The notes under the pieces are model-generated. The model searched no databases. It was not told the origin of the DNA and saw only the letters and a program-made list of their open reading frames with translations. A stretch of 64,000 nt of DNA from the NCBI GenBank assembly GCA_002189035.1, contig NEEC01000011.1, forward strand, positions 930,001 to 994,000, read 5' to 3'. Of the stretch, positions 20,880-31,494 are shown one piece after another; positions within the stretch are counted from its first letter, which is position 1, and every line of letters begins with the position of its first letter. The DNA comes from Utricularia gibba (Eukaryota; Streptophyta; Magnoliopsida; Lamiales; Lentibulariaceae). Position numbers and translations under genes: made by a program.

Positions 20880-22491
20880 ATATTTGAATCAAAATTCTTC
20901 ATCAGGAACCTTGCCCTTCTGTTGATGTGACATTAGCCAAAGCTACAACAGGTTGGTTGGTCTTTTGATGACCCATACCTGAAGACTTACTGTGCCTTCT
21001 TCGTTGACTGCTTCACGTTTACAAGGACAGCAAGACTCAGTCAGATCAGCACGTCTCCCATTCATCATAGGCTTGGCTTGTCCATGGAAATGAGGATGAT
21101 GAAAACCGTATCTCAGAATAGAAATGACTTACATCTCGTAAGTTGTTTGGGTCTAGCAAGTGGTGAGACTCTTTTCCTTCAGGCCGCTTATTCTCCATAC
21201 TCTAAGAGCACGAAGTAAGGATAACTCTGGCAATATATTTGCCATCACTCCTGCGTCCCTGTTATCCTCAGGCAGAACAATCTGAAAGGAGACAGAAGAT
21301 GGACAAGGAGGACAAGTGCTCAAGGTTGGGATTCTTTCCGTTCATCTTTCTTACTGTGTCTTCTTGTAATCCATTTGAAGGAGGAAAATATCCTGTTAAT
21401 GAAATTGCATTTCATTGGGGGCAAAAGAGATGTTTTCCAGTGATTCTGCACTGATGGAAAAGCCGGAAGTACTCAAAAGTGAAACAACAAGAAAAACAAG
21501 GCAACACATAAGGGATTTCAAGGGCAGGACCCCTCCCCATTCTTCACCACTTCTTCAAAAGACTTCTCCCTTCTTAAGCCCACTCAAACACCTGACTCCC
21601 TCCTGCTTTTAAACATCTCTTGGAGATGAAGGGAGGGCCCTGAAAGGTAAGTATTTTCACAGAATCCAAGGAGGAGAATGATATAACGGCTTACTCCTTA
21701 TTTAGGGGAAGAGATTTCTTCCTCAGTAGTATCTCCATTCTGTATAGCAGTTTGAACTAATATTTAGAGGATGATCTGCTTGTTAATATTTGAAGCACTG
21801 TCATAAGCCTGCGTGTTACTTCTCCTTTCCCAGCTTCTTCTTCCGAACAGAAGATTGAACCAACATGCCGCTCGCATCATTTAAATCATCAGATTTGCGA
21901 ACGTTGTCCTTCACCATAACAATCTACAATAGGGAGTTCGAACACATGATGGGGAAACACAGGTCTGATATTCTGGATTGCAGATATACATTGGCTCCTG
22001 TAGCTCCTCAATTGCAAAAGTTACCATTTTATTCTTTGAAACATTTAAAATAAAAATAAAAGACAAAGGTCGATCAATATGTCTTCGCTGGTAGGCAGAA
22101 GGTAAAAGGTGACGTTCAAATGAGAGAACTTCAACCTTGTTCTCCTACAAGAAGATACTGAACGGGACCTCGGGTATGTTCTGCCTCACATGTGAGGGAC
22201 GATCGACAAAGCAGAGATCTTGCTCACAGGGTTTACCCTAAAATAATCCAAAAGAAAAGGCAAGTTGTTCACACGGTTTCAGAATCCACCTCCACTCTCT
22301 TTTCACCCCTTCCTTTGGTTGTAGCAGCACCCTCTTCCTGCTGCTCAGCTTTCTTTTGGGCTCGAAGCAGAGCCCTTCTAACACGAGGTCGCATCTCTCG
22401 CACTTGTCTTGGAGGCATTATGTACGGCTCAATAGGCCTATCCAAAAGGGTGCTCACTACCGGTAAAGATGCGCAATTTTCTGTCTCGTTC
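20880..22491 (-). pseudogene. Possible host-gene remnant (last exons), minus strand
   Basis: At 22491 the minus strand has a good splice acceptor (CCATTCTTTTTCAG) followed by an open frame to a stop near 22270. The predicted end is basic and Gln/Arg-rich: RPIEPYIMPPRQVREMRPRV then RRALLRAQKKAEQQEE. About 250 bp of this is richer in GC than the surroundings. A second exon-like piece at about 21180-21290 on the same strand (VMANILPELSLLRALRVWRI) is flanked by CAG and GTAAGTC. I do not recognise the protein. It may be a truncated gene, a captured fragment or a low-expressed gene whose 5' exons lie beyond what can be seen. Confidence 0.35.
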
Positions 22492-22781
22492 CTGAAAAAG
22501 AATGGTGCAAGTTATCAGCTATTGAACATAAGTGACCAGTACCTAGCGAAGGATAGTTTTTTATCCCAAAAAACAAGTGTTGGGATATGAAAGTCTGACT
22601 ACAAATCACATGACTATCTGATAAATCATTCGATGTTTCACTCAAAATTGATAGCTTGATGCATGTATAACTGAGGAAATCGAGTTGACAAAAAACACAA
22701 CTACAATTAGAGTTGGAGACAACCTCGATGCCCATCTCCAACAGAAATGCTTAATCCATTCATAGAGACACAAGAAGGGGT

Positions 22782-22913
22782 GAATGAAGGAGTAATTAAG
22801 CAAATTCATTAGATGAATGAAGGAGTAATTAAGCAAATTCATTAGATGAATGAAGGAGTAATTAAGCAAATTTATTAGACGAATGATGGAGTAATGGACC
22901 AAATTCAGAAGAT
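22782..22913 (+). repeat. Four tandem 33-bp units
   Basis: The unit GAATGAAGGAGTAATTAAGC plus 13 more bases is repeated at 22782, 22815, 22848 and, degenerated, 22881. The length is a multiple of three, so a peptide repeat of 11 residues (NEGVIKQIH plus two) would be preserved in one frame, but each unit ends in a stop on the + strand. On the minus strand the frame is open and gives LMNLLNYSFIH repeats. Whether either was ever translated is unknown. Confidence 0.75.
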
Positions 22914-25900
22914 GGAGGGATTTGTTGAGTCAACCAAGCATGTGAATGAGAGATTTGATGATCAAATGAAGTGAATGACTGATTGGACTTACAAAATTCA
23001 AATGCTGAAAGGTAATTAGATGATTTGGAAGCCATCTGGAGAATCGAATTTCTATGCCAAATGAAAAAAAAAACGCATCAGCAAAAAAGTTGCAACCATT
23101 GAAGCTGAATGCGGAATTTCAACAATTTAGAATGTCGACCTTGCGCAAGGTACAGAGGAGGAGTGTGTTGGAAAGGCGCATTAACGAGCAATGGATCCTT
23201 GTGAGGTAAAAGGCCGTAGATACGAATTAGATGATCAGAAAATAAAACAAGAGGAAGTCCCAAGGATCATAAACTTTACGGAAAAAAGACTTAGAAGGAA
23301 GGAGAGGAGCACATTAAGCTTGAGAAGATACGATTATTGTAAATGCAGGTTTTGATGATCAGCATACTCAAGAGCTCATTTTAATCATGAAGGAACATGA
23401 GGAGATCACGGATTGTAGTACTAACGATTTCAAGAGACACAATGTCAAACTAACTCAATTCTAAGGAAAATTGGGGAAATGACAATTATCGCAAAAGAAG
23501 AGGGAGAGCTCATCACTACTGATAAGGATTCAATTGAAGAATATGTTTTTATTTTTTATAAATATATTGTTTTTTTAGAGTAGAGAAACTCAAGGAAGTT
23601 TTAATATCACTCCATAAATTTAATTGTTGGTACTCGAGCTTTCCATTGGAGTTATACAAAGAGAAACAAAATCATGGCGTGATGGCACTTGCACAAGAAA
23701 AAATAAGAAAAAATGTGAGATACCAACATATCCTCCGAAATTTAGACATGGAAAGAGAGAATAAGGAAATAGAAATAAGTGAAAGTCCTTGCATCAATGT
23801 GGTAGCCATTTTTTGGGCCAATGACATTGCTTAAGGTGATGAAAAATGACTAAGACACTATGGCATTGAGGATAAGGATCACTTGAAATACTATAAGGAT
23901 GAAAATTAAGTTTTGAAGCTTTCCTAAGCCCCCAAAACTGAAGAAAAACTAAGGAACAGCAAGTTAGAATAAAAGAGTGAGCAGTTTGTATAGGTGTGGG
24001 AATAAATTTGTGACGAGCTGATTGAGTGCCCTAAAATCTCAAAATTTTACAGGAGCAAAATAGAGATGTAGTGAAAGATTTCAGCTTTAGAACAATCGAA
24101 TTTGCTCTAAGTATAAGTGAGATGATGGGTTCATAGATTTAGTTTTGTGTTTTCTGTTTAATTCTGCAATTATGTAATTACCTTTATGTTCTATCCTTTT
24201 CTATATTTATTTATTTCGAAAATCATTATATGATGAACCTGAATGTCTAAATCCTTGCATTAGGTTTCTAATTTCTCTAGGTTTGGATCTTCAAGTACGA
24301 ACTTATGATGTTTTCATGAAAATTGTTCGGAAGTTTGGTCCATTCAGGAACTACTTTGTTTGAGTCCACTTTAAAAATTCATAAATTATGACTGGATTGT
24401 TGGATTTCAATGCTGTTTGATTCTGTAGGAAGCTCCAATCATTAATTTCCAATGATATATGGTTTTTTGAACAAGGAAAAGTCTTCTGAAAGCAAGTTTT
24501 TCTATATGACTGTCTTGTTGTTTTTTAAATGATTTCTGGTGTTGAATGCTATGACTGATTTAGAAATCTTTGAGAAAGTTGTGGACGTACACTTCTTCAT
24601 GTCAAACATGTTACTCCTTATGAAGTAATAGCCATCAGATGGATTGAACATGAGGAAATGAAAGAAAATGTTTGAGGGGTTGAAATTTAGTGAGATTGGT
24701 GAAGGAGGTGGCTCCCTTTTGGTGATTTCCCGAGATTAAAGCTAAACAAATCTCTTATCTTTAGTTTCTAAGGTTTGGTGGTTGCCAAACCGAGGTTACT
24801 TAGAATAAGTTGGCATAACCATGCATGTAAATGGTTATATAGCTAATGGACTGATATGTACAAAATGTTTGTTTCAAATATGGATTGGATGAGATTTGTA
24901 CAACCATGAAACTCTTTCAAGGGAAGTCCATGAGTAACAAAAAATGAAACAAACTTTGTGAGAAATTCAAAAGATTTGCTTTTTGTTTTCATATAGTCCC
25001 ATGACGACCACCTTCATACAATACTAACATATAGTTTGATTGTTGCCATCCAACAATTTTTTTTTATTTCGTCATTTAATTTGCTTTCAATAAAATGGAT
25101 TTATTAGGGTAAGTCATTATTTTTTCAGTAGTTTATTTTAGCCAGTAAATCTGTTAAGGTATGATTTTTTAGTGATAGATTTGAATTTTTCACAAGCTGA
25201 GATTAACATGGCATAATCATGCTTGTGTAAGTAACATTGTAGTTTGCATGATTCTTGCAACAGAAAGTTATAAGTAGGATGATCTTCATAAGCACGAACA
25301 TGCACATGTGGTGTGACATATGTGCATTGTTCAAATAAAAAAAATTACACCTTTATGGATATCATTCGATGAGATTAGATTTCTTCAAAGTTTGAAAATA
25401 ATTCCTATTCAAATGTATAGGAATGCTACCATTTTTTTAATCACTTTTCTTCATAACAAATAATTATTATTCAAATGTATTTGGTGTTGGCTTATTTTAA
25501 GCATTTACTTAGGGTATTCAATTCTAATATCTTCTTATTGAGCAATATTTTGGTTATGTAAGACGTTTAGCTTTTGTGTAGTATGATCATTTACTTTTCA
25601 AATTTACTTATGCTACAAAACCAATATTTCATAATAAGGTAGTCTCTTTATTTACTAATTTTCTGTGACTGACTTGAGTATGAAAAGATTAAAGATTTGC
25701 CTTGTGCATACTATTTGCTTAATTCAAGAAGTCTTGCGTAAGAGGACTAAGGCAGTAAGATTTGCTGAATTAGAATTCAGCATAGCTCACCCTCTCTCCG
25801 TTTAGTGAACCATGTTACAACTTAAGACTTTTTTTTTGTTTCACACATCAGAAGTCTAATACCATTTTACGGGAAAACTACAACCCCTTTGCACTGGATT

Positions 25901-26509
25901 TGAGTATTTTGAATTTATTTTGGGAATGATTTATCATTATTTGCAATACAAGTTAAAGAAAGCTTTCTTAATTCTCAAGATGCCAACTGCATGTGAAAAG
26001 TTTTGAGATGCACAAATGTTCGAGAAAATCATGTTCAAAAGGCCTATAAATGAAGTCAATCCATTCAAGGCTCTAGAAAAACAACAGAACACAAGAAGCG
26101 CATATGGGATTCAAGGGAGAAAATTTCTGATTTATCCAAGAGATGCTCACTTCTTTAAATTCATCTTCAAGCATCCAACCAAATTTCAAACCTGTCCCAA
26201 ACTTCTGTTGTACTACGATTAAAAAAAATATTCCTCATACGTACAAGCTTGTTGAAGTTGCATACATGGAGCACTTGTGTAAGTACATTGACTCGTTTGT
26301 AATTAGGTCTTGAATGATTCTCATTCATTTTAACCTCTGCTTATGAATATCTTTTTTGAGTGAATGAGTAATATTTATGAAGAGTGGACATGAGCAAATT
26401 AGGTTTGCCTTAGAACATGCTATTCGGATATACAACATCTTGCCTTGAAATTCTTTTCAAAATGACTTTTTCATATCAACACACTTGAAACATTTAACTA
26501 TTCGAGAGT
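22914..26509. other. AT-rich stretch with faint retroelement-like signal
   Basis: No intact gene. At 22895-23000 the + strand gives MEGFVESTKHVNERFDDQMK, a coiled-coil-like peptide of the kind found in Athila-type gag, followed by stops. A TTGCGCAAG word at 23140 is shared with the element at 17.3-20.7 kb. The remainder to 26509 shows nothing I can identify, including the open frame at 26016-26222. It may be decayed internal sequence belonging to the LTR-like segment at 26510. Confidence 0.3.
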
Positions 26510-26870
26510 TGATGAGCAGTTTTGTCTTGCTTCAAAATAAGCTTTTACATCATTCTTTAGAATTTTGTTGGTATACTTTATGTTACATTTTCTCATTATT
26601 TTCTCTTGATTTTATATCTTTTACATTAATTGGATATTTTTATAAAGAATTTTTGTGAATTTTTAAAATATATTTTCAGTCAATTTGACGATAAATCAAG
26701 ACCGAACAATTAATAAATTTGGAAGTGCAGGAAATTAAGTTCAAGAAGACGTCCAAAAATGAACATTTGATCTAAAAGTGGAATTATATATAAAAATTTG
26801 AAGATAATCTTGTAAAATTTGAATAAAAGATTTTAATAGAAGATACATAAAATATTTGAATAAATCTTAA
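26510..26870 (+). repeat. Divergent LTR-like segment related to 19551-20679
   Basis: Starts TGATGAGCAGTTTTGTCTTG and can be aligned, with many substitutions, to the first ~300 bp of the minus-strand LTR that starts at 20679 (shared blocks include TCTTATTATTTTC-like, TTGATTTTATATCTTT, TGAATCAATTTGA-like and AATTCAAGACC-like). The end was not located. Probably an old LTR of a related family on the opposite strand. Confidence 0.4.
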
Positions 26871-29100
26871 ATGAACTCCTAAAAAACTTCCGCAATAACT
26901 AACACTCTGTAAATAATTAACCGTTTCCCCAATGTATAAAATTTAAATTCTAATGGCTTTGGGTAGTATAACCTCCCAAACCACAATTTTTTGGGTATGC
27001 TATTGAGTAATAAATGAAATCTTGTTGCTAGATGTCAATATCAAAACAAAGTAGATGGAATTTTAATGGATAAAGAAATATTGGATTCCTATCATTTCTA
27101 TGTTTACTTGATAAAAGTTGACGTCTTTTGTATACGCGAGAGCCTTTCCTTCATTTAATTAATGTTAATGTAACTTGTATTGTTTACTCTGCACTCTTCT
27201 CTACTCATTAGAAGATTTTTCACAACAAGACACGTCCAATAAGGTATATATTAATTATGAAAGTTACGTGGACAGCTGACTCTCGTACTTCGCTATTTTC
27301 ATGACAAGGGTTCTGAAAAACTTTTGAATATTATTTTTTTGGAAAAATAAAAAGTAAAAGAGGAATTTTTTATGAAAAGTAGAAATATAAGTAACGTGTT
27401 CTAGAAAAATTGTAGAAACAAAAATATTTTTGAGAATTTGATAACAAAAATAAGTAGTTTTTTTATTATTTCAATTTCTGACTCATTTTTAATTACATCC
27501 AAAAATTATTTTTGTTAAAAACAACAAAAAAATAGAATGTATTTTGTACAAAATTATTTAAAAAAAAAATTAAAACAATATCCAAAAATTTTCTAGAACA
27601 AAGTTTTAATTTTCATGTTCTTAATGAAACTTTGGTCCCTTATTGGTTAACCTTTTGGTGCTTATCATCATAAATTCTGCTGAATGGTTGGATTTGCACC
27701 AACAGAAACTATGAACTTTTTTTTTAGTTTTTAGATACTTTGAATGGGATTCATTCTTCTCATTTATACTATCCACCAATGTCGAATATTCCGATCGAAG
27801 TGTCCTTTCTTCAGGGGTGAAACATTGTCAGGACAAACCTGGACCTGGTCTCTTTGGATCAAGAAAAAAAATTTTAAAAAAAGAATATAAAAGGTCACCT
27901 TCACATTCGACGAGAACACACTTTGCAACAAGCATTCGTTGCATAGTTCACATCAGATATTGTTATGCTGTCGTTCCAATATCTCTATTCTTTTAAAAAC
28001 TGTGTTTTATTTTGAATACTGTAGATTCGTCATCAAAACAACATGATTAGCTTCATTAATCTAAAATAATTGGAATACCTTATTTACTAGCCATTGATGA
28101 ACTTGATTATGACCGAGTAAACCAAATGACTTCTTCACAATGTATTGGACATACTAGATGAACTTGAGGTGGGAGAGTGGGATCTGGAGTGCATCAAGTA
28201 TCTGCACCCAACAGGGAGCGGGGGCAGTCACAATCCACACCGAAAGTGCTCGGGTGAATTCCGATGCTCCAACTCTGGACGGCGGTTCGGCGTTGGATGT
28301 TTCGCTTGGTTGTCTATCCCACATCGCGTAACCGTCGGAAATTGAGAAGCGGGCACGTAGTTTCTCACACGTCAACATCTATGGAAAACAATAGACGTCA
28401 TACTTGACGACCGCAATGAAAAATTGGAAACGCTGAAGGAAAAGGTTCCTACCGTCGTGACGCTGTTCTGATGAGGTTGTCAAGGATTCTGTTTTCGCGG
28501 TGCTGCTGTGCATTTGCCGAAAGGATGGAGGTGTAAGGGCAGAATTATTGAAGTTGTTTAGGAAAGTGTTTAATGTCAGACGCCTTTATTGTGCACAGGG
28601 GGGGGGGGGGTATTAATAGCGCTGACCGCCCAGCACATTTAATGCTGAATAACTGCAGGATTTTTGTGTGAATTTGTTTGTGAAATCAGAGCACCGGATT
28701 AGGCAGCACGCGGTGCTGCGGTGTGCGTAGCATAGCCTAGGTATTTAGAAGCACCGGATGCTACGGATGGCGGTGTTTGGTCAAATGGGTATTGGTGTAC
28801 TACCAATCACCCTCACTATTATGCACCAGCTTCACACTCATCTACTTCTAAAATTTTGACAGCACTGGATACGATGAAACACGTAGTGTTGCTAACAACT
28901 TTGGTATCGTACAAGCCTTCGTAGCACCTTGTCTGAAGATCACGGTGCTGGCTCCAATGATCCACCATGTGGTACCATGTTACCCCATGGTAACACATGA
29001 CATTATGGTACAATCCCAACACCATTTGCAACAACCACCGGATACAGTGCAAACACTTGTTCAAGTTGGAGTATCAACTTGAGCTTAACTCGTTATGACT
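26871..29100. other. Spacer with GC-rich patch and 13-G run
   Basis: Mostly AT-rich with nothing recognised to 28140. At 28150-28380 there is a GC-rich patch with open frames on both strands (minus 28154-28378) but no motif I can name. A run of 13 G occurs at 28598-28610. At 28690-28770 the words AGCACCGGAT and GCGGTG recur. A minus-strand open frame at 28819-29064 continues in the direction of the PIF transposase but has no recognisable domain. Confidence 0.35.
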
Positions 29101-29149
29101 TTGCAATGCAAACAATTGTGCTAAACAAATCCAGTACAAACGACACGAT

Positions 29150-30300
29150 AGGTTCCGAATGGGAATTTAGGAAAACTATTCCATGCTTGATTTCCTCTGG
29201 CAGATGTCGTGACGTCTTCTGTATCATTCGTGTCCCCAGCTTCATCCTAGAAGTCCAATGGGACCTGATCCTCCAGGGGATCGACCACCATCTCCTTTCG
29301 AATGAGGTTATGGAGCAAAGCACATGCCAATACAATGCGATTCTGTGTGTCTACTGAACAGTAGCAAGCCGTCTGTAGTATACCCCACCGCATCTTCATC
29401 AAGCCTCAAGCTCGTTCGATCACATTTCTGGCTGATGCATGCCGCATGTTGATTAGCTCCTTTGCATTCTAGGGTACTCCATTTCCCTGTCCCCACTCCT
29501 TCAAGTGATAACGGACTCCACGGTGTGGTGCCAAAAAGCACTCCCTATTGGCGTATCCATTGTCACATAAGTAATATGTTCTTGTGTTATCACGTATACA
29601 TGGTGTATAAAATCATTGGAATCACATACGCAAGGGCTAAACAAGTGAAATACTTGGGCGTACACGAAAGCCGTTGGATAGTGAGAGTGCATCGTTTAGC
29701 ACTCGACTATCTACAGCAGACCCCTCCCACCCAACAAGCACATATACAAATTTCATGTGTTCATCACATATACCCAATATGTTGGTGGATATCACACCCT
29801 TTCGATTTCTGTACCTTGCAGCCTTACATTTCTTAACTCGTATACTGATGTATGTACCATCTATGGCCCCAACACAACCCTGCAAATGCATAACCAATTC
29901 TAGATACATTCTTAAAAAGAAGCACGAAAGATGTGTCAACCTAGAAGTGTTTGAACTTTTCTTTGGATGCACGTTCTCCAGCAGCTACTAGGGTCTCTAA
30001 GAGCACCTCATGAAGGCAAACCACTGCATGCAACACCTTTTGGAAGCACCGAGACACAGGCTCGGTGCTCCTCATGTAGACATGCTTCTGCACCCGTATT
30101 TTTTTATGGTGACCTAATATTCCTAAAAACATGCAAACCATCTCTGGAACCGTAGCATATTTTCCAGCCTTTAAACTAGAACGATTTTCTAATAGGCTAC
30201 ATTAAATACCCAAGGCATCTCGGCTGATTCTCAAGTTCTCAATGGATGCGCTGTTCACATCACTCACTAATCTACTAATATACTCAACTTGTCTAGAAAT
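29150..30300 (-). pseudogene. PIF/Harbinger transposase pseudogene
   Basis: Read on the minus strand from 30300. The N-terminal region (SRQVEYISRLV, then KAGKYATVPEMVCMFLGILG and HHKKIRVQKHVYMRS, DUF8040-like) is followed by the DDE nuclease. Catalytic residues visible are Asp in CVGAIDGTYIS, Asp in VGWEGSAVDSRVLNDAL, and Glu in RNVIERA-GLMKMRW. Then QNRIVLACALLHNLIRKEM closes the domain. It is broken by a stop before CSLLENR, a frameshift between 29640 and 29560, and stops at VP* and RA* (Trp to stop). These enzymes move elements with 3-bp TAA/TTA target duplications; this copy cannot. Confidence 0.88.
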
Positions 30301-30729
30301 CTCGTGTGTAAGTGAATACCTGCATCTCACCCTATATCCTCTACAGTATTTTTTTCGAATGTAAGTATACTAACACATTCATTTGCACCAAGTATTCGGT
30401 TAATATTGCCGTGGCTGCACTCAAGATGACATAACCCTCCATGAAAAAATCCATGTCCCCTCAACACTAGCAAAAATCGAGCAAAATAAATCCACACACA
30501 TAGCACCACGAATTCTGAAATTGAAAAATCACAAATAAAAACCCACTATACGGTGCTGCCGTTGACCAACCCACTATGCGGTGCTATTGTGGACCAACCC
30601 ACCAAGAACAGAAAGCAAACTTACCGGAAGACCCACCCTTTTTGCGCCCAAAGAACACGCGACGCCGTCGACAAATCACGAACAAAGTTTGGTTTGTAGA
30701 TCTGTGTTCAAATGTGTTTCACACGAGGG

Positions 30730-30925
30730 TAAAATTGGAAGTGCCGAGCCTTGTTTAGCTAAACTGACCCCCTGTGGGTTTAGCTAAACCCAGCTCGGTG
30801 GGACCCGCCGAGTTTATGGGCAACAAGCGAGTTTATTTTTACTTGCCTGAAACCCACGTACCAAACGTGGGTTTATCTCTAAACCCATGCCACAACCCAC
30901 CTAAACCCAACAACCAAACGCGCCC
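30730..30925 (-). repeat. Candidate right terminus of the PIF/Harbinger element
   Basis: The sequence ends AACCAAACGCGCCC at 30925, followed by TAA at 30926. Read on the minus strand this is GGGCGCGTTTGGTT, the form of PIF/Tourist termini, next to a TAA as expected for the 3-bp target. Inside are repeated GGGTTTAGCTAAACCC palindromes and CCCACGT/ACGTGGG blocks. The matching left terminus was not found, so the call rests on one end only. Confidence 0.45.
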
Positions 30926-30928
30926 TAA

Positions 30929-31214
30929 GAGTTCCAAGGCATCACATGATTGTTTTTAGATAAAAACCTGATTTTACCTATTTATTGCCTTTTTGCATGA
31001 AGTTGACGAACTGTCTAAATCTTAGCTTAGATTAAATCTTTTAATCGTGACATCTACTGAATGCATTGATAATCACATGATAAGCACATGTTCTTCGTGT
31101 TTGACTTTAATCACTATGCTTATAATTGTATTATGTTGAATGTGTATTAGATTTATAAATTTTATTTGATAGAAGAATATGCATTTTAACGACGTGTAAA
31201 TTTTTCGTTTATCA
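30929..31214 (+). repeat. LTR-end-like fragment, second copy
   Basis: Corresponds to 1995-2285: AGTTCCAAGGCATCAC near its start, then the matching 31089-31214 segment ending TTTATCA. Divergence between the copies is considerable (many transitions and small indels), so both are old. Located between the PIF terminus and MULE 1. Confidence 0.45.
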
Positions 31215-31494
31215 GTATGTATTTTGAACTAATCCTTCATCTTTTCTTTTTTTGTTAAGATGCTTTCAAGTTCAATCATAAGAGTGGATGAAGATCTAGA
31301 TTTTACTTCTTTCGAAAAATTACCATTAGGTTAATTGTTATCTTTCTAATTTGCATTTGGTTACACATTTTGAGTTGAGACTTTAATTTGATATCAAGTT
31401 TTCATACTTGTGCACTTATTTATGAGTTGTTATCGTTTCAAATCTTTTGAAAGCATGCAAAATTAAAAATTTCAAACTTTTTTAATATAAAAAA

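Noticed and set aside
22192-22590. Open frame on the + strand opposite the orphan exon
   Set aside because: The minus strand has a splice acceptor and a more protein-like composition; the + frame looks like its shadow.
22782-22913. CRISPR-like array
   Set aside because: The units are directly adjacent with no variable spacers, and the genome is eukaryotic.
28145-28380. GC-rich open frames on both strands as a host exon
   Set aside because: No splice signals or motif could be identified and the two strands are equally open.
28598-28610. 13-G run as a quadruplex or regulatory site
   Set aside because: A single homopolymer without further G-tracts; may be polymerase slippage or sequencing noise.
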